From Verrucomicrobiales bacterium (GTDB lineage Bacteria > Verrucomicrobiota > Verrucomicrobiia > Limisphaerales > UBA1100): a DNA stretch of 13,063 nt. The DNA is taken from the NCBI GenBank assembly GCA_002719595.1, contig PBEJ01000049.1, positions 43,444 to 56,506 on the forward strand. Direction: 5' to 3'. Shown one piece after another: positions 7,465-13,063 of the stretch (the stretch's first letter is position 1; each line of letters opens with the position of its first letter). The position numbers were made by a program, and so were the translations under genes. A model generated the notes under the pieces. It was not told where the DNA came from, searched no databases, and was given only the letters and a program-made list of their open reading frames with translations.

Positions 7465-8514
7465 GTGCCATTCGCAGAATTTACCTCCCAAAAGAACGTG
7501 ATAGACCGGCTTCAGCGAAGCCTCGCAAAAGGACGCTTGGGCCATGCTTATTTGTTTTCAGGTCAAGACCTAGGGGAACTTGAAAAGGTGGGGCGTGTCC
7601 TTGCTCAGACGCTAAATTGCCAGAATTCCACGCTTAGGGAGCCTATTGCTGATGCTTGCGGGGAGTGTATTAGCTGCCGGAAGATTGCAAATGATAATCA
7701 TCCTGATGTTATGACAATAAAGCCGGAGTCGAAAATGCGTCAGGTTAAAATCGGGCAGATTATTCGCCGCCCCAATAGTCCCCCGCGGGTATTGCATGAA
7801 TTGATATATCAAAAATCTGTCGAGGGGGGATACAAGGTTGCGCTGTTAGTGGCGGCCGATCGCCTTAATACAGATGCGGCCAATGCATTGCTTAAAACTT
7901 TAGAAGAGCCGCCTGACCGTACGGTGTTTATTTTGCTTTCAGCTGAGCCCGAAAGAGTGCTTGAGACCATTTGTTCACGTTGCTTGCGCGTACGATTTGC
8001 GGGTGACGGAGGTCAGGCTTTTAACCAATCGGAGATGGACTGGGTAAAAGAATTTGCACTTATGGCAGCTAAAGACGATAAAGGCCTTTTCGGGAGGTAT
8101 CGGCTGCTTGATAGTCTATTGCAATGTCTCGCAGAGGTAAATCAGTCCATTGAGACTGAAGTGGAGCAGGCCTCCCCTCTCAGTCAGTATGATGAGGCAC
8201 CTTCCGAATTGCGTGAACAATGGGAGGCTGAAAACAAGGCAGCGATAATGGCTGAGTATCGCCTGCGCCGCGCGGGTTTTCTTGCTGCCTTGCAAAGTTG
8301 GTTAAGAGATGTATGGCTTCAAACCCGCGGAGAAGATGGCGGGCTGGAATTTTTTTCAGATTTGTCTGAAAGCACACAGATTGTGGCTCGCAGATTGACA
8401 CATCATGATGCTGAGGAAAACTTGCAGATCATAGAACAAACTCAAAGGGCTCTACACACGAATGTAGGTGAACTTTTGGCCTTAGAAACAGGGCTGATGA
8501 AATTGAAGTTGTGA
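7465..8514 (+). CDS. holB: DNA polymerase III subunit delta-prime (clamp-loader ATPase-like)
   Basis: 349-residue AAA+-type protein of the replicative clamp loader, which loads the beta sliding clamp on DNA. It begins VPFAEFTSQKNVIDRLQRSL, followed by the GRLGHAYLFSG strand typical of DnaX/HolB. The P-loop position reads GQDLGELEK without a GKT, as expected for delta-prime, which does not hydrolyse ATP. Zinc-module cysteines are C52, C65, C68 and C71 (CGECISC). The Walker-B-like stretch KVALLVAADRLNTDAANALL and the SRC motif (171-173) are present. The C-terminal 160 residues are helical and divergent. The start is the GTG at 7465; the in-frame TAA at 7453 leaves no earlier ATG or GTG. It starts the rightward housekeeping run; aroQ follows after 31 bp. 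Confidence 0.9.
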   Translation: MPFAEFTSQKNVIDRLQRSLAKGRLGHAYLFSGQDLGELEKVGRVLAQTLNCQNSTLREPIADACGECISCRKIANDNHPDVMTIKPESKMRQVKIGQIIRRPNSPPRVLHELIYQKSVEGGYKVALLVAADRLNTDAANALLKTLEEPPDRTVFILLSAEPERVLETICSRCLRVRFAGDGGQAFNQSEMDWVKEFALMAAKDDKGLFGRYRLLDSLLQCLAEVNQSIETEVEQASPLSQYDEAPSELREQWEAENKAAIMAEYRLRRAGFLAALQSWLRDVWLQTRGEDGGLEFFSDLSESTQIVARRLTHHDAEENLQIIEQTQRALHTNVGELLALETGLMKLKL

Positions 8515-8545
8515 CCCGCGTCGCTCCTATGTAGCTTTTTGGGCA

Positions 8546-8980
8546 ATGAAGGTTCTTTTTCTCAATGGACCCAATCTTAATCTGCTTGGAACACGGCAGC
8601 CGGAGATTTACGGGACAACTACTCTAGCAGAAATTGAAGCTGGGATTCGTAAGCAAGCCGAAAACCGCACCGAAGTCGAGTTTCGTCAGAGTAACGATGA
8701 AGGCGATCTGGTGACCTGGGTTCAGGAATCACCGGGTGAAGCTGATGTAATTGTGATCAATGCTGCAGGCTACACCCATACAAGTGTAGCTTTGAGGGAT
8801 GCTATCTCTGCTACCAATGTGCCGGTTGTGGAGGTTCACCTTTCCAATATTCATGCTCGTGAAGAATTCCGTCACAACTCATTGATTGCTCCAGTGTGTC
8901 AGGGGCAGATTTGCGGGTTCGGGGTAAATTCCTACCACTTAGCCCTCGAGTCAGCTTTATCATTAAAGCTCACGGATTAG
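8546..8980 (+). CDS. aroQ: 3-Dehydroquinate dehydratase, type II
   Basis: 144-residue type II dehydroquinase, the normal family length. It removes water from 3-dehydroquinate to give 3-dehydroshikimate, the third step of the shikimate pathway; the enzyme is usually a cytoplasmic dodecamer. Landmarks are LFLNGPNLNLLGTRQPEIYG, with R17 and the catalytic Y22 on the flexible lid, NAAGYTHTS with N72 and H78, VEVHLSNIHAREEFRH with H98 and R109, and the closing CGFGVNSYHLAL. All active-site residues are present. It sits 31 bp after holB, and accB-accC follow, as in many bacteria. The last codons include a perfect inverted repeat (8953-8970). No Shine-Dalgarno is seen before the ATG. Confidence 0.96.
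   Translation: MKVLFLNGPNLNLLGTRQPEIYGTTTLAEIEAGIRKQAENRTEVEFRQSNDEGDLVTWVQESPGEADVIVINAAGYTHTSVALRDAISATNVPVVEVHLSNIHAREEFRHNSLIAPVCQGQICGFGVNSYHLALESALSLKLTD
8953..8970. repeat. Perfect inverted repeat at the 3' end of aroQ
   Basis: AGCTTTA (8953-8959), a 4-base TCAT loop, and TAAAGCT (8964-8970) form a 7-bp stem inside the last codons of aroQ. No T-run follows, so it is not a standard intrinsic terminator. It could be a weak RNA hairpin at the aroQ/accB boundary or a by-product of leucine-lysine codons. Confidence 0.4.
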
Positions 8981-9159
8981 ATCAACAAAAGGAGGTTTTT
9001 GGGGCTTATTCGACCAATAGTGGATATTCCTAACTTGACCGCTAGGACATTGTGTTCACTGTACGGACAGTTTTAAACATGAATAATTTCAGTTTAACCC
9101 AAGGACATTCAGGTATAGCTGTATTCACTATTCATCAACCTCGAACTTTTTAATTCGAT
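8981..9159 (+). promoter_or_regulatory. aroQ-accB intergenic leader with orphan Shine-Dalgarno
   Basis: This 179-bp gap is the only sizeable break in the rightward gene run. It begins with a near-perfect ribosome-binding site, AAAGGAGG at 8988-8995. Three bases later a TTG (8999-9001) opens a 25-codon frame that ends at TAA 9074-9076; no family is recognised for it. A TTGACC hexamer (9035-9040) could be a -35 box, but no good -10 lies 16-18 bp downstream. TCGAA (9141-9145) pairs with TTCGA (9154-9158) just before the accB ATG, where a ribosome-binding site would normally be. This may be the accBC promoter and leader; no known riboswitch was recognised. Confidence 0.4.
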
Positions 9160-9654
9160 ATGGACCTGAAGGACATTAAGGGGATCGTTGATCTGATGAA
9201 AAAAAACGCCGTTTCGGAATTTGAAATGGAAGAGGGTGATTTTAAAATCAAGCTCAAACGCGATTCTGGCAAGCCTTTAGCGTCGGCTGCGGGACTGCCA
9301 GTGGCGCAAATAGAAGCAATGGCACCTGCTGCTCCAACGCCTGTGGCGCAGGTTCAAGTTCCTGCTGCGGCTCCCCAGGCGCCCCCTCAAGCAACCCCGC
9401 AGAGTGCACCTGAGGGAACGGAAATTAAATCTCCGATGATAGGAACGTTTTATCGTAAGCCTTCTCCGGACGCCGATACTTATGTAGAGGTTGGAGCGGT
9501 AGTTGAGCCCGACACTGTAGTTTGCATTGTCGAGGCAATGAAAGTCATGAACGAAATCAAGGCAGAGGTTAAAGGCACCATTGCCGAGGCGCTGGTCGAG
9601 GATGGCAAACCGGTCGAGTACGGACAGGCCCTTTTCCGTATTGAGCCAAATTAA
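9160..9654 (+). CDS. accB: Acetyl-CoA carboxylase biotin carboxyl carrier protein
   Basis: 164-residue BCCP, the biotin-bearing swinging arm of acetyl-CoA carboxylase, which makes malonyl-CoA for fatty-acid synthesis. The N-terminal helical domain (MDLKDIKGIVDLMKKNAVSE onwards) and acidic-basic patch are typical. An Ala/Pro/Gln linker occupies about residues 55-84. The biotinyl domain (about 88-162) contains SPMIGTFYRKPSPDAD and the EAMKVMNEI motif; K128 is the biotinylated lysine. The thumb-like insert seen in E. coli BCCP appears to be present (PSPDADTYVEVG). Stop and accC start are 15 bp apart, so the pair is co-transcribed. The ATG at 9160 lacks a Shine-Dalgarno. BirA and the carboxyltransferase genes accA/accD are not in the window. 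Confidence 0.97.
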   Translation: MDLKDIKGIVDLMKKNAVSEFEMEEGDFKIKLKRDSGKPLASAAGLPVAQIEAMAPAAPTPVAQVQVPAAAPQAPPQATPQSAPEGTEIKSPMIGTFYRKPSPDADTYVEVGAVVEPDTVVCIVEAMKVMNEIKAEVKGTIAEALVEDGKPVEYGQALFRIEPN

Positions 9655-9669
9655 CCTTATTCTAATTTC

Positions 9670-11046
9670 ATGTTCGAAAAGATTCTTGTAGCCAATCGTG
9701 GTGAGATTGCAGTGCGCATTATGCGTGCCTGCCGTGAACTAGACATTCGTACCGTAGCTGTTTATTCCGAGGCAGATGCCAACTCTATGCATGTGCAAAT
9801 GGCCGATGAGGCTATCTGTATCGGGCCCAGCCCCAGCAACGAAAGTTATTTAAAACGTGACCGGATTATTGGTGCTGCGGAAATTGCCGACGTGGATGCT
9901 ATACATCCCGGCTATGGTTTTCTGTCCGAAGATGCTCGGTTTGCAGAGGTCTGTGAAAGTTGTAACATTGCATTTATTGGGCCGGGGGCCGGCGTGATGA
10001 ACACCTTCGGCGATAAGCAGACCAGCCGTGAGCTTGCCGAGCGAGCCAATGTGCTGGTGCCGCCTGGTTCAGACGGTATGGTGGAAGATGAGGCCACCGC
10101 TCGCCGAGTGGCTAAAGAAATCGGGTATCCGGTTATGATTAAGGCTGTTGCAGGAGGAGGCGGGCGAGGGATGCGGGTAGCCCATAACGAAGTTTCATTG
10201 CTTAATGGATTTCATGCCGCACGCACCGAAGCTGAGAAGGCATTTGGTAATGGTGGAGTATATATTGAAAAATTCATAGAGAACCCACGCCATATTGAGT
10301 ACCAAATTCTCGGAGATAATAAGGGCAACATCATTCATTTAGGTGAACGTGATTGCTCTATCCAAAGGCGGAACCAGAAACTCATTGAGGAAACCCCTTC
10401 GCCCCTCATGGCTAAATTGCCTGATCTTCGCCAGGAAATGGGAGAGGCTGCGATGCGTATTGCACATGAATCAAAATACGTTAACGCGGGGACAGTGGAA
10501 TTTGTCGCAGATGATAAAGGCAATTACTATTTCCTGGAAGTCAACAAACGGATTCAAGTCGAACATCCAATCACTGAGGAAGTCACAGGAATTGATTTGG
10601 TTAAAGCCCAGATAGCCGTGGCTATGGGTGAGGAGCTGCCGTTATCTCAAGAGGATGTTACATTTACTGGGCATGCGATTGAGTGCCGAATTAACGCAGA
10701 AAATCCGTATGCTGATTTTGCCCCCTCTCCAGGCCGAGTGGAAATGTACTATGCCCCAGGGGGGAATGGGGTGCGGGTAGATAGCCATGTTTATGCGGGC
10801 TATACGATCCCTCCTCATTACGATTCGATGGTTGCCAAGCTGATAACCGTGGGCAAAGACAGACGCGAAGCGATAGCCAAGATGAGTAGAGCGCTCAGTG
10901 AATATATGATTACTGGAATTAAGACAACCATCCCATTTGAGCTATCGATTATGCGGGACCCTGATTTCAGGCGAGGAGTTTACGCGACCAATTTCATCGA
11001 GCATATGATAGCTAACCGGCGCGAGATGATAGAGCGCGACGCCTGA
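9670..11046 (+). CDS. accC: Acetyl-CoA carboxylase biotin carboxylase subunit
   Basis: 458-residue ATP-grasp enzyme that carboxylates the biotin of AccB using ATP and bicarbonate. The N-terminal domain starts [23 protein letters not shown]-binding lysines are K116 and K158, the glycine loop AGGGGRGM is at 161-168, and HIEYQILGD and [15 protein letters not shown] follow. The catalytic loop reads [11 protein letters not shown] (E290, N292, R294, Q296, E298), all at the positions found in E. coli shifted by two. The residue between N292 and R294 is Lys where E. coli and many others have Thr. The C-terminal domain ([21 protein letters not shown] region, then DSMVAKLI) is complete. Length fits stand-alone AccC and not a longer propionyl- or pyruvate-carboxylase fusion. 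thiE begins 8 bp after the stop. Confidence 0.97.
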   Translation: MFEKILVANRGEIAVRIMRACRELDIRTVAVYSEADANSMHVQMADEAICIGPSPSNESYLKRDRIIGAAEIADVDAIHPGYGFLSEDARFAEVCESCNIAFIGPGAGVMNTFGDKQTSRELAERANVLVPPGSDGMVEDEATARRVAKEIGYPVMIKAVAGGGGRGMRVAHNEVSLLNGFHAARTEAEKAFGNGGVYIEKFIENPRHIEYQILGDNKGNIIHLGERDCSIQRRNQKLIEETPSPLMAKLPDLRQEMGEAAMRIAHESKYVNAGTVEFVADDKGNYYFLEVNKRIQVEHPITEEVTGIDLVKAQIAVAMGEELPLSQEDVTFTGHAIECRINAENPYADFAPSPGRVEMYYAPGGNGVRVDSHVYAGYTIPPHYDSMVAKLITVGKDRREAIAKMSRALSEYMITGIKTTIPFELSIMRDPDFRRGVYATNFIEHMIANRREMIERDA

Positions 11047-11054
11047 GCCGCTTC

Positions 11055-11702
11055 ATGAAGCCAATCGTTGACTGTCAGCTATATGCCTTTGTTGATGGGG
11101 CCTATCTGAATGGCCGACCTCCAGATGAAATTGCGCGCCAACTCTGCGATGGGGGTGCTGATATCATTCAACTCCGCGCCAAGGACTGGAGTGAGAATGA
11201 AGTACGAGAGGCAGCCAAAACTATTCTGCCGGTTACCCGAGAAGCCGAAATTCCACTGGTGATTAATGACTATTGGTCTCTTGCCAGTGAATTGGGAGCT
11301 GAATTCTGCCATCTCGGACAGGAGGATTTTTTTGAAACGGAGGATGACCCTAACCCAGAGCTGGCGTTTCCTGGACCACAGCTGGGATTAAGTTCGCATG
11401 CGCCTGAGCAGGCACAGGCAGCTATGGAAGCTGACGCTGATTATGTTGCGGTGGGTCCGGTTTTCGAGACCTCCACCAAGCCAGGAAGAGCCGCAGTTAC
11501 TTTGGATTATGTGCGGTGGGCGGCTGAAAATATGGATTGTCCTTGGTTTGCAATTGGGGGAATTACCCTGGAAAACATCGATGAGGTCCTCGAGGCGGGG
11601 GCGCGACGGGTTTGTGTAGTGTCAGCTATCCTCAACTCTCGGGACGTTGCCCGTACTTGCCAACAGTTCCGTGAACGCCTAGCCTCCGTGCCTCTTGATT
11701 AA
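11055..11702 (+). CDS. thiE: Thiamine-phosphate synthase
   Basis: 215-residue TIM-barrel enzyme that joins the pyrimidine (HMP-PP) and thiazole phosphate moieties to give thiamin phosphate. Family motifs appear in order: IIQLRAKD (38-44), VINDYWSLA (69-77), CHLGQEDF (85-92), GLSSHAPEQA (111-120), YVAVGPVFETSTKPG (130-144), AIGGIT (166-171) and VVSAI (188-192). These include the phosphate- and pyrophosphate-binding residues. A few extra residues around 93-104 lie after the LGQEDF loop. No other thiamin gene is near, so it appears detached from the rest of the pathway. It lies between accC (8-bp gap) and the PfkB kinase (9-bp gap), which indicates a shared transcript. TenI-type homologues are an alternative within the family, but the complete substrate loops favour ThiE. 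Confidence 0.9.
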   Translation: MKPIVDCQLYAFVDGAYLNGRPPDEIARQLCDGGADIIQLRAKDWSENEVREAAKTILPVTREAEIPLVINDYWSLASELGAEFCHLGQEDFFETEDDPNPELAFPGPQLGLSSHAPEQAQAAMEADADYVAVGPVFETSTKPGRAAVTLDYVRWAAENMDCPWFAIGGITLENIDEVLEAGARRVCVVSAILNSRDVARTCQQFRERLASVPLD

Positions 11703-11711
11703 GAGAAAATT

Positions 11712-12611
11712 ATGAGTCTACTTGTCGCTGGAACCACCGCCCTCGATTCGATCAAAACACCGTATGCCGAGAACCCGCGTTTGCTGGGAGGCTCAGCGAG
11801 TCATGCCGCCGTGGCGGCTAGTTTTTTCAGTCAGGCCCACTTAGTTGGGGCAGTGGGTGAAGACTTCCCTAAAAAATACATCAACCTTTACCGCAAACAC
11901 GGTCTATGTCTTGAAGGGTTGGATCACCGAGCCGGTCAGACCTTCCATTGGTCCGGTGAATACGAAGTCAACATGAACAACCGGCGCACTTTGGATACGG
12001 TACTGGGGGTTATCGAGGACTATAGCCCAACTCTTCCGTCTAACTACACAAAGTTGCCGTACGTGCTGTTGGCGAATATTGCTCCGGATGTCCAAGGTCG
12101 GGTTTTGGATCAAATGAAACGGTCAAAGTTTGTAGTCGCAGATACCATGGATCTTTGGCTAAACATTGCGCGCCCAGCAGTACTTAAACTACTCAAGCGT
12201 ATTGATTGTCTCGTTTTAAATGACAGTGAAGCTTCTCAATTAGTGGAAGAAGATAACGTGGTGGCAGCTATCCCGCGGATTCATAAGCTGGGACCGAAAT
12301 ATGTGATCGTTAAAAAAGGTGAACACGGTTCTATTTTATCTGGGCCAAACGGTCTTTTTATTGCTCCGGCTTATCCATTAAAAAAAGTGGTGGATCCCAC
12401 TGGTGCAGGCGATAGTTTTGTCGGCGGGATGATGGGCTATCTGGCCAGCCAGAGAGGGAGCGTGGATAAAAACCTCCGTGAAGGAATTATTTGTGGCAGT
12501 GTTACGGCCAGTTTCTGTTGTGAAAATTTTGGATTAAAGAAAACGACCAAAATCAAGAAAGCTGATATATCAAAACGCGTACGCGAACTAACCAGAATGG
12601 CCAGTTGGTAA
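11712..12611 (+). CDS. PfkB-family carbohydrate (or nucleoside) kinase
   Basis: 299-residue ribokinase-fold kinase. The N-terminal part has the substrate-side glycine motif LLGGSASHAAVAASFF (residues 24-39, PfkB signature 1 region) and LVGAVGEDFP. The C-terminal signature VVDPTGAGDSFVGG carries the anion-hole GAG and the catalytic base D234. LVLNDSEA and VIVKKGEHGS are also family blocks. The length is standard. The substrate cannot be assigned: ribokinase, fructokinase, adenosine-kinase-like and other sugar kinases share these motifs. The GGSASHAA form in place of GGxxxN is common in uncharacterised members. A weak AAGAG purine stretch precedes the ATG, the only hint of a Shine-Dalgarno in this run. 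The gene ends the accB-accC-thiE run, 47 bp before the tRNA. Confidence 0.9.
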   Translation: MSLLVAGTTALDSIKTPYAENPRLLGGSASHAAVAASFFSQAHLVGAVGEDFPKKYINLYRKHGLCLEGLDHRAGQTFHWSGEYEVNMNNRRTLDTVLGVIEDYSPTLPSNYTKLPYVLLANIAPDVQGRVLDQMKRSKFVVADTMDLWLNIARPAVLKLLKRIDCLVLNDSEASQLVEEDNVVAAIPRIHKLGPKYVIVKKGEHGSILSGPNGLFIAPAYPLKKVVDPTGAGDSFVGGMMGYLASQRGSVDKNLREGIICGSVTASFCCENFGLKKTTKIKKADISKRVRELTRMASW

Positions 12612-12658
12612 ACGGGTGCATCCGACTTCACACTTTGTAAAAATTGATTCTTCCAAAC

Positions 12659-12732
12659 GCGGGTGTCGTACAATGGTAGTACGTGAGCTTCCCAAGCTTG
12701 AGACGTGGGTTCGATTCCCATCACCCGCTCCA
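12659..12732 (+). tRNA. tRNA-Gly (anticodon CCC)
   Basis: Complete cloverleaf. The acceptor stem GCGGGTG pairs perfectly with CACCCGC (12722-12728). The D arm is GTAC/GTAC with loop AATGGTA. The anticodon stem TGAGC/GCTTG contains two G-T wobbles; its loop TTCCCAA puts anticodon CCC at 12691-12693, reading GGG. The T arm GTGGG/CCCAT has loop TTCGATT. The discriminator is T and CCA is encoded (12730-12732). It is downstream of the PfkB gene on the same strand. Confidence 0.97.
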
Positions 12733-13063
12733 CCTTCATTTTAACCGACAAAAACATTGTTAATCAGTGGTTTTGGGCCTGGGAATTGATCAACCTTACT
12801 ACCAAAACTTACAACACTTCCATTGTTGTTCATGGTAGTCAGATACGTCACCTTAGCCGCAATTCCCGGGATAAACGTCCGTCACTTAGTTCACCTTGGT
12901 TGCCCCGCCCATAGCCAGTTATTGGAAATTATGAGTAACAATGTGAATATACAGGTTTTCATTTCCAGTAGCGGGTTGCGGATTGGTTGACTTCGTTATT
13001 CTAGGTTTGCCATTCCCTAAAAAGTTGCTCTGCCTTTTTTGGATGAGTCTTCGCATGGTTCTT
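12733..13063. other. Region without an intact gene, downstream of the tRNA
   Basis: 331 bp to the window edge, more A/T-rich and less codon-like than the rest. I see no intact gene, no copy of the tRNA 3' end that would mark an attachment site, and no integrase motif. The minus strand carries the broken reading frame described separately (12741-12962). Another short open frame runs in from the edge on the minus strand (13062 to the stop at 12919) without a recognisable motif. No hairpin-plus-T terminator follows the tRNA. Confidence 0.5.
12741..12962 (-). pseudogene. Possible remnant of a small secreted protein, two in-frame TGA codons
   Basis: One minus-strand frame from ATG (12962) to TAA (12741-12743) has 73 codons, interrupted by TGA at codons 24 (12891-12893) and 27 (12882-12884). 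The first 20 codons read like a signal peptide (MKTCIFTLLLIISNNWLWAG). The part after the TGAs reads RTFIPGIAAKVTYLTTMNNN and later FGSKVDQFPGPKPLINN, in the same frame and protein-like. TGA is an ordinary stop elsewhere in the window (kbl, holB, accC), so if this was a gene it is broken or recoded. No Shine-Dalgarno, no family recognised. The frame could also be open by chance; treat as tentative. Confidence 0.25.

Noticed and set aside
7365..7583. 72-residue ORF with a hydrophobic, signal-like start upstream of holB
   Set aside because: It begins at a TTG without a ribosome-binding site and its second half is an out-of-frame reading of the holB start. The hydrophobic part reflects T-rich intergenic DNA. 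I keep the simpler reading.
12437..12757. 106-residue minus-strand ORF over the tRNA
   Set aside because: It contains the MGIEPTSQAWEAHVLPLYDTR translation produced by the antisense strand of tRNA-Gly, a known annotation artefact, and it otherwise lies antisense to the PfkB gene.
12882..12893. Selenocysteine insertion at the two TGA codons
   Set aside because: No conserved selenoprotein context such as CxxU and no obvious SECIS-like hairpin just after the TGAs; pseudogene or chance is more likely.
12705..12914. 69-residue + strand ORF starting inside the tRNA
   Set aside because: It begins in the tRNA T arm, has no recognisable motif, and its frame is not protein-like.
12733..13063. Attachment site or integrated element at the tRNA 3' end
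   Set aside because: No copy of the tRNA 3' end, no integrase motif and no flanking repeats are seen before the window ends.

Overview
The window reads as ordinary chromosomal DNA from a bacterium of the PVC group, most likely Verrucomicrobiota. This placement is an inference from gene content: a nine-motif VCBS/FG-GAP secreted protein, a membrane-anchored GYF_2 protein, a PhoPQ-activated (PqaA-type) hydrolase, a lipoprotein with a pseudopilin-like tail, and a delta-prime subunit of familiar verrucomicrobial style. No transposase, integrase, CRISPR array or phage gene was seen.

Left part (1-3087, + strand): the 3' 95% of kbl (glycine C-acetyltransferase), entering from outside the window, then a secreted calcium-motif beta-propeller protein. 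That gene converges on a minus-strand voltage-gated potassium channel (3084-4310), and the two share a TTAA stop overlap. The channel is the most unusual protein here. It has a normal S1-S6 core and TVGYG filter, an extra beta-rich domain of about 60 residues in the S5-pore turret, and two tandem zinc ribbons followed by an acidic tail.

Middle part (4391-7254): divergent from the channel, a GYF_2 single-pass membrane protein overlaps by ATGA with an exported PqaA-type alpha/beta hydrolase, so the two are probably translationally coupled. A small minus-strand lipoprotein converges on them.

Right part (7465-12611, + strand): holB, aroQ, accB, accC, thiE and a PfkB-family sugar kinase, with gaps of 31, 179, 15, 8 and 9 bp. 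This housekeeping run serves replication, the shikimate pathway, fatty-acid initiation, thiamin synthesis and sugar phosphorylation. aroQ-accB-accC is a conserved neighbourhood in many bacteria; the thiE-kinase extension is less usual. A tRNA-Gly(CCC) follows. The last 331 bp hold no convincing intact gene, but on the minus strand there is a signal-peptide-like reading frame broken by two TGA codons.

Almost none of the starts has a Shine-Dalgarno sequence, while the single best one (AAAGGAGG at 8988-8995) lies in front of no recognisable gene. I would recheck the potassium channel architecture first, then the SD-less initiation, then the broken secreted ORF beside the tRNA.
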